The position numbers were made by a program, and so were the translations under genes. A DNA stretch of 64,000 bases from Nocardia transvalensis NBRC 15921 (GTDB lineage: Bacteria; Actinomycetota; Actinomycetes; Mycobacteriales; Mycobacteriaceae), in contig NZ_BAGL01000058.1 of the NCBI RefSeq assembly GCF_000308875.1, forward strand, positions 62,001-126,000. Reading direction: 5' to 3'. The notes under the pieces were generated by a model, which saw only the letters and a program-made list of their open reading frames with translations, ran no database searches and was not told the DNA's origin. Below, one piece after another: positions 17,425-25,429 of the stretch. How positions within the stretch are numbered: the first letter of the stretch is position 1; each line of letters begins with the position of its first letter.

Positions 17425-17438
17425 AGGAACACGTTCTA
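17425..17438 (-). promoter_or_regulatory. KstR-like operator of the thiolase/DUF35 operon
   Basis: The 14-base site AGGAACACGTTCTA (TAGAACGTGTTCCT on the coding strand) fits the mycobacterial KstR pattern TnnAACnnGTTnnA except at one outer position. It lies 15 bases before the DUF35 start. KstR represses cholesterol/lipid degradation genes, which suits the operon. The kstR gene itself is not in the window. Confidence 0.55.
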
Positions 17439-17666
17439 CTTTGGCGAGGGTATCCCCTATCCGGCGGTCGCCGACGGCATGGACGCCGAAAACGCCGCGC
17501 AGTACGGTGAGAGCGATCGCGCCCTGCCGGACGCCGAGCCGGGCATTCCCCCTTCCTCTCCGGCAGCCCGCGTCACGGTCTGCGACCCAGTGCCGCGTCG
17601 GCAACGAATCCACCGAACCCGGCGGACGAGGCTGCTTTCCGGACGCCGGACGACGAGAGGATCACC

Positions 17667-18857
17667 ATGTCCCCGAATATCGACCGGACAGCGCTGCAGC
17701 CCTTCGCTTTCCGGGCATCCGATACGACTCTCACCATGCTGCGACAGCGCGTCGCGGCCACCCGCTGGCCGGAGAAGGAGACCGTCGGCGACCAGTCGCA
17801 GGGCGTGCCGCTGGAGACCATCCAGCAGGTGGCACAGTATTGGGAGCAGCACTACGACTGGCGCCCGGTCGAGTCGCGGCTGGCGGCGCTGCCCCAGTTC
17901 GTCACCGAAATCGACGGCCTGGACATCCATTTCGTCCATGTCCGCTCGGAGCACGAGGACGCGCTGCCGATCATCGTCACCCACGGCTGGCCGGGTTCGG
18001 TGATCGAACAGCTGAAGATCGTCGAACCGCTGGTGGATCCCACCGCGCACGGCGGGGACGCCGCCGACGCCTTCCACGTCGTGATCCCGTCGCTACCCGG
18101 CTACGGCTTCTCCGGCAAACCGGCGCGCCCGGGCTGGACTCCCGATCGGGTCGCCATGGCGTGGACCGAACTCGCCCGGCGCCTGGGGTACACGAGTTTC
18201 GTTGCGCAGGGCGGTGATTGGGGTGCGATCATCACCGATCTGATGGGCGTCCAGGCGCCGCCGGAACTGATCGGCATCCACACGAATATGCCCGGCGCGG
18301 TACCGCCCGAGATCGACCGGGCCATCCAGTCCGGGACGCCGCCGCCCGCCGACCTGTCCGGCGCGGAGAAGCGGGCCGTCGAGCAACTCGACTTCGTATA
18401 CCGGCACATCGCCTACGCCCAGATGATGGCCACGCGCCCGCAGACGCTGACCGGGCTGGTCGATTCGCCGGTCGGCCTGGCGGCATTCCTGCTCGACCAC
18501 GACGCCAAGAGTCTCGACCTGATCGCCCGCGCCTTCGCCGGGCAGCCCGGCGGGCTGACCCGCGACGACGTCCTCGACAACGTCACACTCTACTGGCTGA
18601 CCGATACCGCGATCTCCTCGGCCCGCCTCTACGCGGAGAATACGCACTCGATCTTCGCCACCAAGGGCGTCGACATCCCGGCGGCCGTCAGCGTCTTCCC
18701 CGACGAGCTGTACACGTGCCCGCGCAGCTGGGCCGAGCGGGCGTATCCCAAGCTGATCCACTACAACACGCTGGACCGCGGCGGTCACTTCGCGGCCTGG
18801 GAGCAACCGGACCTGTTCGTCGCGGAACTCCGCGCGAGTTTCCGCTCGCTGCGATGA
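17667..18857 (+). CDS. Epoxide hydrolase, EHN type
   Basis: A 396-residue microsomal-type epoxide hydrolase. The EHN N-terminal domain covers about residues 10-115 (PFAFRASDTTLTMLRQRVAATRWP), followed by the alpha/beta-hydrolase core. Seen motifs are the oxyanion segment HGWPGSVIE, the nucleophile GGDWG (Asp attacks the epoxide), and the catalytic His in RGGHFAAWEQPD. It hydrolyses epoxides to diols, in lipid or xenobiotic detoxification. ATG 17667 has AGAGGA-type bases upstream (GACGAGAGGATCACC). The 256 bases before it hold no gene. No signal peptide. Substrate unknown. Confidence 0.85.
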   Translation: MSPNIDRTALQPFAFRASDTTLTMLRQRVAATRWPEKETVGDQSQGVPLETIQQVAQYWEQHYDWRPVESRLAALPQFVTEIDGLDIHFVHVRSEHEDALPIIVTHGWPGSVIEQLKIVEPLVDPTAHGGDAADAFHVVIPSLPGYGFSGKPARPGWTPDRVAMAWTELARRLGYTSFVAQGGDWGAIITDLMGVQAPPELIGIHTNMPGAVPPEIDRAIQSGTPPPADLSGAEKRAVEQLDFVYRHIAYAQMMATRPQTLTGLVDSPVGLAAFLLDHDAKSLDLIARAFAGQPGGLTRDDVLDNVTLYWLTDTAISSARLYAENTHSIFATKGVDIPAAVSVFPDELYTCPRSWAERAYPKLIHYNTLDRGGHFAAWEQPDLFVAELRASFRSLR

Positions 18858-18935
18858 GTTCCCGTCGAGCGTTCCGTCACTACTGTCGTGCTCACCGGCG
18901 CCCCCGGTGGGCCGCGACGACAAGGAGATAGGGCT

Positions 18936-19382
18936 GTGGCGCTGCGGCGGATGGACAACGTGCTGATCGTCGTCGAGGACCTCGACACCGTGATCGAGTT
19001 CTTCGTCGAACTCGGTATGGAACTGGAGGGCAAGGGACCGGTCGAGGGGCGGTGGGTGGAACGCGTCGTCGGGGTCGACGACATCCGCCAGGACGTCGCC
19101 ATGCTGCGGATGCCGGACGGCCACGGCCGCGTGGAGCTGGCGATGTTCCACCGGCCGGAGCCGGTCAGCCCCGAGCCGAAGATCGCGCCGTCCAACACGC
19201 TGGGCATCCGCCGCATCATGTTCGCCGTCGACGACCTCGACGACACCCTCGCCCGCCTGCGCACCCGCGGCGCCGAACTGGTCGGCACGGTGGAGCAGTA
19301 CGAGCAGATCTACCGCCTCTGCTACGTCCGCGGCCCGGAGGGCATCATCGTCGGCCTGGCCGAAGAACTCGGCGGTCAGTAA
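18936..19382 (+). CDS. VOC-family (glyoxalase/dioxygenase fold) protein
   Basis: A 148-residue vicinal-oxygen-chelate protein. Two beta-alpha-beta-beta-beta repeats are visible: MDNVLIVVEDLDTVIEFF at the start and IRRIMFAVDDLDDTLARL near residue 88, with a C-terminal YVRGPEGIIVGLAEEL carrying the usual Glu. The GTG at 18936 is chosen because AAGGAGA lies seven bases before it; a longer frame to 18888 lacks one. It may be a lyase, dioxygenase or resistance protein; nothing in the sequence decides. Its last seven bases overlap the end of the convergent dioxygenase gene. Confidence 0.75.
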   Translation: MALRRMDNVLIVVEDLDTVIEFFVELGMELEGKGPVEGRWVERVVGVDDIRQDVAMLRMPDGHGRVELAMFHRPEPVSPEPKIAPSNTLGIRRIMFAVDDLDDTLARLRTRGAELVGTVEQYEQIYRLCYVRGPEGIIVGLAEELGGQ

Positions 19383-20368
19383 GCCGCGGCAGGTCCGCGG
19401 GGGCGAATTCCGTGGTGCAGTTCGGCCACGTCCGGGTGCGCCCGGGTCCGCGACTTCCACGCGTTCGCACCGTAGGTGTCGAAGAGGGGGTTGTCCGGAT
19501 CCGCCGCCACGCCGCGGGTCCGGGCCGCGAGTTCCGGTGGCAGGTCGAGGATCGGAATCCGCGCGTCCAGAGCGGGATTGAGGAAGTACGGGATCGAGAC
19601 GCGGTCGGTGCCCGGCTCGGGCGCGAGCACGCGGTGCCGCGTCGCGCGGAGATACCCGTTCGTGGCGACCTCGAGCAGTTCGCCGATATTGACGATGAAC
19701 GCGCCCGGCCGCGGCGGCACGTCCAGCCAGCGTTCCGGCTCGAGTTCCACCTGTAGTCCCCGCGATCCGGGCTCGATGAGGAGCAGTGTCAGCACGCCCG
19801 AATCCTTGTGCGCGCCCACGCCCTGCGGGTTGTCGGCGTTGCCCGGATAGCGCACGACCTTGATCAGCGTGGCCGGCCGGTCCTCGAACGCCGCGTCGAA
19901 CAGGTCCTCCCGCGCGCCGAGCGCCGCGGCCCAGTGCCGCAGCAGGCGGCGACCCACCGCGGACAGCGTCGCGTCCCACTCCCGCAGGGCCGTACGGAAT
20001 TCGGGTAGCGCCGACGGCCACAGGTTGGGGCCCTGTAACCGCAGGTACCCCTCGGCCCCGGGAATCACGGCGAGTTCCGGGCCGATGTCCACCTGCTCCC
20101 GCCAGTCCACCGCACCGTTGGTCAACTCCCCACCCAGCCGCGAGTAACCGCGGAACTGCGGGCTGCGCAGCTGGCTGATCTCCTGCTTCGCCTCGTCCGG
20201 CAGCGCGAAGAAGCGGCGGGCCACCGCGAGCACATCGTCGATCTTCCGTTGCGGCACACCGTGTCCGGTCAGATAGAAGAAGCCGTACTCGTGGGTCGCC
20301 GCCAGCAGTGCCGCGCGGAACCCGGCGATATCGCCGTCCGCCTGAGTCAAGTCGAGAACGGGAAGCAT
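19376..20368 (-). CDS. 2-oxoglutarate/Fe(II) dioxygenase-like protein
   Basis: A 330-residue member of the isopenicillin-N-synthase-like family. The N-terminal domain (DIAGFRAALLAATHEYGFFYLTGHGVP) and the double-stranded beta-helix core are complete. The metal triad is HxD in GVGAHKDSG and His in RATRHRV, and the RxS that binds 2-oxoglutarate appears as DRVSIPYF. It probably hydroxylates or desaturates a small molecule in the cytosol; the substrate is unknown. It is read leftward, 85 bases before the P450 gene on the same strand, so co-transcription is possible but not compelling. Confidence 0.8.
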   Translation of the reverse strand: MLPVLDLTQADGDIAGFRAALLAATHEYGFFYLTGHGVPQRKIDDVLAVARRFFALPDEAKQEISQLRSPQFRGYSRLGGELTNGAVDWREQVDIGPELAVIPGAEGYLRLQGPNLWPSALPEFRTALREWDATLSAVGRRLLRHWAAALGAREDLFDAAFEDRPATLIKVVRYPGNADNPQGVGAHKDSGVLTLLLIEPGSRGLQVELEPERWLDVPPRPGAFIVNIGELLEVATNGYLRATRHRVLAPEPGTDRVSIPYFLNPALDARIPILDLPPELAARTRGVAADPDNPLFDTYGANAWKSRTRAHPDVAELHHGIRPRGPAAAY

Positions 20369-20453
20369 GCCTCCACTCTGTGGCCGACCGCGCTCCGCCC
20401 CCAGGGTTTCGAACGCCTTGATTCCAACGATTCCGAAGGTCGGCGCGGGGCCG

Positions 20454-21725
20454 TCACGGCGGGGGCAGCGGCGGCGACTCCGGAAACCTCACAGGGAGAT
20501 TCACGAGAGTGCGGTGTAGCGGACCCGGCCGCCAGGTCAGCGACTGGGGCGGCACCGCGAGCCGGGCCTCGGGCAGGGCGTCGAGTAGCTGGTCGACCGC
20601 GTCCTGGGCGATGAGATAGGCGGCGGGTTTGGCGGGGCAGGCGTGCGCGCCGGCGCCCCAGGCCAGGTGCGCGCGATTCCCGGTGTGGTCCCCCGTGCCG
20701 ATCTCCGGGTCGGCGTTGCAGCCGGCGAGGCTGATCACCACGGGCCGGTGGGCGGGCAGCCACACGTCGTCGATGAGGACCGGGTGGCGCGGATAGGTGA
20801 TGCCGGCGTTGGGCAGGGGCGGATCCTCGAACAGGACCTGGTCGAGCGCATCGCGTGTCGACAGGGCGCCGCCGACGACGCCTTCGCCGAAGCGGGCGTC
20901 GGTCAGCAGCAGCCGCAGGGTGTTGATGATCAGCCCCTGCAGCGGGCCCATACCCACGCCGTAGAGCGCGAGCACCTGGTGGACCATCTCCGAATCGTCG
21001 AATCGCGCGGGGTGCCGGAGTAATCGGCTGGTGAGGTCGTCACCGGGGTCGGCCTGTTTCAGCCGCACCAGCTCGAGCGCCGCCTCGCCGAACAGCCGGT
21101 TGCCCTCCTGCGCGTCCACGCCGTCGAAGATCGCCGCCGTTGCGGCCGCGGCCTTTTCGCTGATCGCGGGCGGGCAGCCCAGGAGCGCGTTGACGACCTC
21201 GAAGGTGAGGGGCGCGGCGTACTGGTCGACCAGATCGGCCGCGCCGGTGGCACAGAACGTGTTGATCAGCGAGACGGCGGTCCGCTCCACGGTGCCGTGC
21301 AGCGTGTGCAGGTTCACGCCGTCCAGGGCGTCGAGGGTGGCGGTGCGATACCGCGCGTGCTCCGCCCCGGCGCTGCGCGGCGCCGCCGGACGCCATTGCA
21401 GAACCGGCAGGACCGGGCATTCCTTGGGCACGCCCTGCTGCCAGATCCGCGGATCGGCCGGGAAGCGCTCCGGATCGTTGAGTATCTGCAATGCGGTGCG
21501 ATAGCCCACGACCAGTGTCGCGGGAATCCCCGGCGCTAGGTCCACGGGCACCAGAGAGCCGTAGCGGCGACGCATTTCGCGGTAGGCGCGGTGGGGGTCC
21601 GCGGCGAACTCGTCGGAGTACAGGCTGACGCGTTCTTCGTCGAAGTGCACGGGCGTGGTCTCCCGCAGCGCGGGATCCGGGGGCGTGGGCAAGAAGGAGA
21701 CTCCAGGAATGGGCGGTAACGTCAC
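20454..21725 (-). CDS. CYP157-like P450 lacking the ExxR motif
   Basis: A 423-residue P450 homologue with unusual motifs. The K-helix position that should read ExxR is DQVLF (295-299, in ALDQVLFEDPP), and the I-helix has GVGMG instead of the acid-alcohol pair. The heme loop is HLAWGAGAHACPAK with C363. These departures match the CYP157 family of Streptomyces, known for lacking ExxR, whose genes accompany conservons. Here too it lies downstream of a conservon, after a glycosyltransferase gene. Catalytic activity cannot be assumed; a regulatory or electron-sink role for conservon P450s has been suggested. It starts at a GTG, and the 341 bases upstream hold no gene. Confidence 0.85.
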   Translation of the reverse strand: MTLPPIPGVSFLPTPPDPALRETTPVHFDEERVSLYSDEFAADPHRAYREMRRRYGSLVPVDLAPGIPATLVVGYRTALQILNDPERFPADPRIWQQGVPKECPVLPVLQWRPAAPRSAGAEHARYRTATLDALDGVNLHTLHGTVERTAVSLINTFCATGAADLVDQYAAPLTFEVVNALLGCPPAISEKAAAATAAIFDGVDAQEGNRLFGEAALELVRLKQADPGDDLTSRLLRHPARFDDSEMVHQVLALYGVGMGPLQGLIINTLRLLLTDARFGEGVVGGALSTRDALDQVLFEDPPLPNAGITYPRHPVLIDDVWLPAHRPVVISLAGCNADPEIGTGDHTGNRAHLAWGAGAHACPAKPAAYLIAQDAVDQLLDALPEARLAVPPQSLTWRPGPLHRTLVNLPVRFPESPPLPPP

Positions 21726-22066
21726 AGCGAAGCAGACCGCCGGGCATCGTCGCGCCGCCGGCCGGCAATTGCCTCAGCATAGCTCCGACCGCCGGCACCG
21801 GCAGTGGTATCGATCCCACCAGCGGTTTTTCCGCCACGCCGCAGTCGAGTTCCGTTGTGCCCGTGGGCAAACCGTCGTGGCCCGCACCGGCAGGGCCGTC
21901 GCCGAGGAACAGACCGCCGGGCACTCACCGCATTCGGCCAGCAACGACGGGCGAATCCCCCGCTTCCCTCTGTCGATCAATGTCGTAGTGTCTGCCTTGT
22001 CGGCCGCGCCGATTTCGAGCAGGCCGCCCGCATCCTCAACCGCCTGCCGGGTCGCTCTGAGCGGAA
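21726..22066. other. Gene-free stretch between glycosyltransferase and P450
   Basis: About 340 bases between two genes of the same orientation. Only short, low-complexity frames cross it. I see no hairpin with a T-tract, no recognisable operator and no RNA gene. Its length makes a separate promoter for the P450 likely. Confidence 0.4.
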
Positions 22067-24000
22067 TCAGCGATCGGTCAGGTCGTACACGGTGACGCCG
22101 TCGATCGTGCGGGGCGTGAAGGTGGCGCGGATCCACTCGGCGATATCGGTGGCGGCGCGGCTGCCTCCGGTGTCGGCGCCGCCGCCGTGCCGCTGCACCG
22201 TGCCGCCGTCGATGAAGTAGTGGATCTTCCCTTGGGAGACATAGGTTTGGAACTGCTCCAGCGTCGGCGCGGGGTCGGTGCCGTTGTAGCCCCCGAGCGC
22301 CATCACCGGCGCACCCGTCGCGAGCTGATAGGTGGCCGCGGAATCGGAGGTGATCACAGCGGCGGCCCACGTGTAGTCACCGGAATTCTCCCCCAGTGCG
22401 GCAACGAGATTCGCGCCCGGCTTCGCCGCGGCGAACCCCCTCATCGGCGGCCCACCCGCAGCCGTTCCGCCTCCGCGGTTCCCGTCGGGACCTCCGAAGT
22501 TCCCGCCGGGACGTCCTTGCGACGACCCGGGGCCGTGCGGGAATCCCGCCCCGGACGGGCCCGCGGACGGCAGGAATCCGCTCTGTGCGGTCGATACGGT
22601 CGCCAGCGAGTACGCGGTGGGCCCGGCCACGCCGACGACCACCGCGAAGGTGGCGGCCAGCGCCGCCGCCGACCGGGTCAGCCTGCCCGACAGCAGGATC
22701 AGCGCCGCCGCGACGACACCGGCCACCGCGACGACCGGGGCCAGCCACGGCAACCAGTCGGGCGTCCGGCGCAGCAGCACCCACGCGGCCGCCGCGGTCA
22801 CCAGGATGGTCGCCGCCAGCACTCCGGCCACCCGCCGATCCGAGCGCCGCCGCCACAGCGCGCCGCCGCCGACACCGATCGCGCCCGCGATCGCCGGGGC
22901 CAGCGCCACCGTGTAATAGGAGTGCAGGATGCCCGCGGAGAAACTGAACACCACGCCGGTCACCACCAGCCAGCCCAGCCACAGCAGCAGCGCGGCGCGC
23001 ACCCGGTCGGTGCGCGGCGCCTTCCGCGTCACCCACAGCCCGGCCAGGCCCAGGAGTACGGCCGCCGGGAGCAGCCACGCGATCTGACCGCCCATCTGCT
23101 GGGCGAACAGCCGGTCCCATCCGGCGTCGAAGTTCGTATTGCCGAGCCCGCCGGTCTCGTCCCCCGTGAGCCGCCCCAGGCCGTTGTAGCCCAGGGCCAG
23201 TTCCAGCACGCTGTTGTGCTGCGAGCCCCCGATATACGGCCGCGAATCGGCGGGCCACACCGCAACCAGCGCGAGATACCAGCCCGCGGAGACGACGACG
23301 GCGACCACCGCCGCGACCGACCGCCCGAGGCGGGCGCGCCACGAGCCGTGCGCCGCCAGCAGATACACCACGCCGAACGCGGGCAGCACCAGGAACGCCT
23401 GCATCATCTTCGCCAGGAACCCGAATCCGACCGCGACGCCCGCCAGGGGCAGCCACCACGCGCTCGCGTCCTTCTCGATCGCCCGCAGCACGCAGAACGC
23501 GGCCACCGTCAGCATCAGCACGAGCAGCGCGTCGGGATTGTTGAACCGAAACATCAACGCCGCCACCGGAGTCAGCGCCAGGACCAGCCCGCCACGATGC
23601 CGGGCCAGTGCCCGCTCACCCGGCGGACCGCCGCGGACAGGACACCGACCGCCGCGACGCCCTCGAGCGCCTGCGGCACGAGCAGGCTCCAGGCGTTGAG
23701 CCCGAACACCCGCGCCGAGATGTCCATCACCCACAGCGCGCCCGGCGTCTTGTCCACGGTGATGGCGTTCGCGGTGTCGCTGGACCCGAACAGCATCGCC
23801 TTCCAGCTCTGCGACCCGGCCTGCGCGGCGGCCGCGTAGAACTCGTTCGCCCAGCCGTTGGCGCCCAGATTCCACAGGTACAGCACGGCGGTCGCGGCCA
23901 GCAGCGCCGCCACCGACAGCCGCCGCCCCCACACCCGCCGGTCGGGCGCGGGCGCCCGCTCGGCGGGCGCGGCGGCGGGTTCCAGCAGAGTCGAAGTCAC
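22067..24000 (-). pseudogene. Family-39 glycosyltransferase, frameshifted
   Basis: A polytopic mannosyl/glycosyltransferase of the ArnT/PMT-like family 39, broken by one frameshift. The N-terminal piece (start GTG 24000) has the family's first loop, ANEFYAAAAQAGSQSWKAML, and VDKTPGALWV, and runs to a stop just after VAGWSWR. The remainder continues in another frame from LVLALTPVAALMFRFNNPD to a full C-terminus (about 520 residues, ten or so membrane segments, soluble tail). Adding one base near 23587-23590, where GGGCTGG would become GGGCCTGG, restores a normal protein. It may be a true inactivation or a sequencing error in a C-run. It lies between the conservon GTPase and the P450. Confidence 0.75.
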
Positions 24001-24080
24001 GTCTCCGATCTTGGAGATCGACTGTGCGCGCTTCCTCCGCCCCGGCTGTGAATTCGCTGGGAGAAACTACCCCGCGCCCG

Positions 24081-24662
24081 TCACGACCGGGCCACGGCCC
24101 CGGCCCGGGCGATGAGGTACTCGACCAGGGTGGTCAGGATCTGCTTGCAGGACTCGCGGTTTCGCGCGTCGCACAGCCGGACGGGGACGTGCGGATCCAG
24201 GTCCAAGGCGTCGCGGACCTCGTCGGGGGTGTACCGCGGCGCGCCGTCGAAACAGTTCACACCGACGGCGAACGCCAGGCCCCGGCGTTCGAAGAAGTCG
24301 ATCGCGGAGAACGAGCCGTCGAGGCGGCGGGTGTCGGCGAGGACCACGGCGCCCAGCGCGCCGGAGACCAGTTCGTCCCACAGGAACCAGAAGCGGTCCT
24401 GTCCGGGCGTGCCGAACAGATACAGGATCAGGTCCCGGTCGATGGTGATCCGGCCGAAGTCCAGCGCGACCGTCGTCGTGGTCTTGGCCTCGACGCCGGT
24501 CATATCGTCGACACCGGCGCTCAGGGCGGTGATCGACTCCTCGGTGTGCAGTGGCGTGATCTCGCTGATCGACGACACCAGGGTCGTCTTGCCGACGCCG
24601 AAGCCACCGGCGACGAGAATCTTCACCGAGGCGGCCAGGGTCTCAGAGTGCGCGTATGCCAT
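24081..24662 (-). CDS. Conservon GTPase (CvnD-like)
   Basis: A 193-residue small ATP/GTP-binding protein of the conservon CvnD type. The P-loop is GGFGVGKTT (about residues 19-27). A switch-like TTTTVALDFGRI and LYLFGTPGQDRF follow, and the usual NKxD is altered to NCFD, as is common in this family. In Streptomyces, CvnA-D form a membrane-associated complex likened to eukaryotic G-protein systems. The start overlaps the DUF742 gene by 20 bases. Effector unknown. Confidence 0.9.
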   Translation of the reverse strand: MAYAHSETLAASVKILVAGGFGVGKTTLVSSISEITPLHTEESITALSAGVDDMTGVEAKTTTTVALDFGRITIDRDLILYLFGTPGQDRFWFLWDELVSGALGAVVLADTRRLDGSFSAIDFFERRGLAFAVGVNCFDGAPRYTPDEVRDALDLDPHVPVRLCDARNRESCKQILTTLVEYLIARAGAVARS

Positions 24663-25014
24663 TCAGAACCGCTTGCAGTAGGCCGATATCGGGGCTGCCG
24701 GTACCGGTGGAGGGTGGGGAACGGAACAGGAGGCGGCCCTCGTCGACCAGGTCGCCGACGAGGATCTTGGTCACCGCGACCGGCAGGCGGAGCTGTGCCG
24801 AGATCTCGGCCACCGACTGCGGTGTGCGGCACAGCCGCAGGATCGTGGCGTATTCGGGTTCGGTGTGGCCCGAGGGGCCGCGACCCGCGTCCACCACCAG
24901 CGTGAGCAGATTCAGCTCGGGCCGCGCACCGCCGCCGCGGCCGCGCGTGACGGCGTAGAGGCGGACCAGCGGGCCGGCCTCGTCGTCGAACCAGGACTCA
25001 CGCTGGTGACTCAT
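24643..25014 (-). CDS. DUF742 protein (CvnC-like)
   Basis: A 123-residue DUF742 protein, the third conservon component. It begins with the typical ESWFDDEAGPLVRLYAVTRGR and has a winged-helix-like centre (SVAEISAQLRLPVAVTKILVGDLVDEGRL). A role as an adaptor between roadblock protein and GTPase is inferred from conservon work. It overlaps its neighbours by 17 and 20 bases, indicating translational coupling of the whole set. Confidence 0.9.
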   Translation of the reverse strand: MSHQRESWFDDEAGPLVRLYAVTRGRGGGARPELNLLTLVVDAGRGPSGHTEPEYATILRLCRTPQSVAEISAQLRLPVAVTKILVGDLVDEGRLLFRSPPSTGTGSPDIGLLQAVLNGIRAL

Positions 25015-25429
25015 GGGTTCTCGAGTCGGCCGGATGCGGGCGCGGATCGACGGACAGGTGGACGCCCACGCGCTGGACCGTCTGGTTCATCTCGTAGGCC
25101 ACCATGCCCATATTCGCCGTCTCCGACGTCAGCAACGCCAGGCAGGCATTGTCACCGGCCGCGGTGATGAACAGGACGGCGCGGTCGAGTTCCACCACCG
25201 TCTGGCAGACGCCGCCGGCGGCGAAATGATGTCCGGCGCTGCGGGCCAGGCTGTGGAACGCCGAGGCCATGGCGCAGAACCGCTCGGCGTCGTCCCGCTC
25301 GATCTCGGCGGAGCGACCGAGCAGCAGGCCGTCGGTGGACAGCACCACCGCGTACTCGACGCCGGGCAGCGCCCGGATCAGGTCGTCGAGCAGCCATCCG
25401 AGACTAGTGCGGTCGGAAGTGGTCATCAT
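24998..25429 (-). CDS. Roadblock/LC7 protein (CvnB-like)
   Basis: A 143-residue roadblock/LC7 protein: LGWLLDDLIRALPGVEYAVVLSTDGLLLGRS, AERFCAMASAFHSLARSAGHHF and LFITAAGDNACLALLTSE are the family landmarks (cited by their start words). Such proteins act as GTPase-activating or scaffold partners. The gene overlaps the histidine kinase gene by 26 bases upstream and the DUF742 gene by 17 bases downstream. Confidence 0.9.
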   Translation of the reverse strand: MMTTSDRTSLGWLLDDLIRALPGVEYAVVLSTDGLLLGRSAEIERDDAERFCAMASAFHSLARSAGHHFAAGGVCQTVVELDRAVLFITAAGDNACLALLTSETANMGMVAYEMNQTVQRVGVHLSVDPRPHPADSRTHESPA

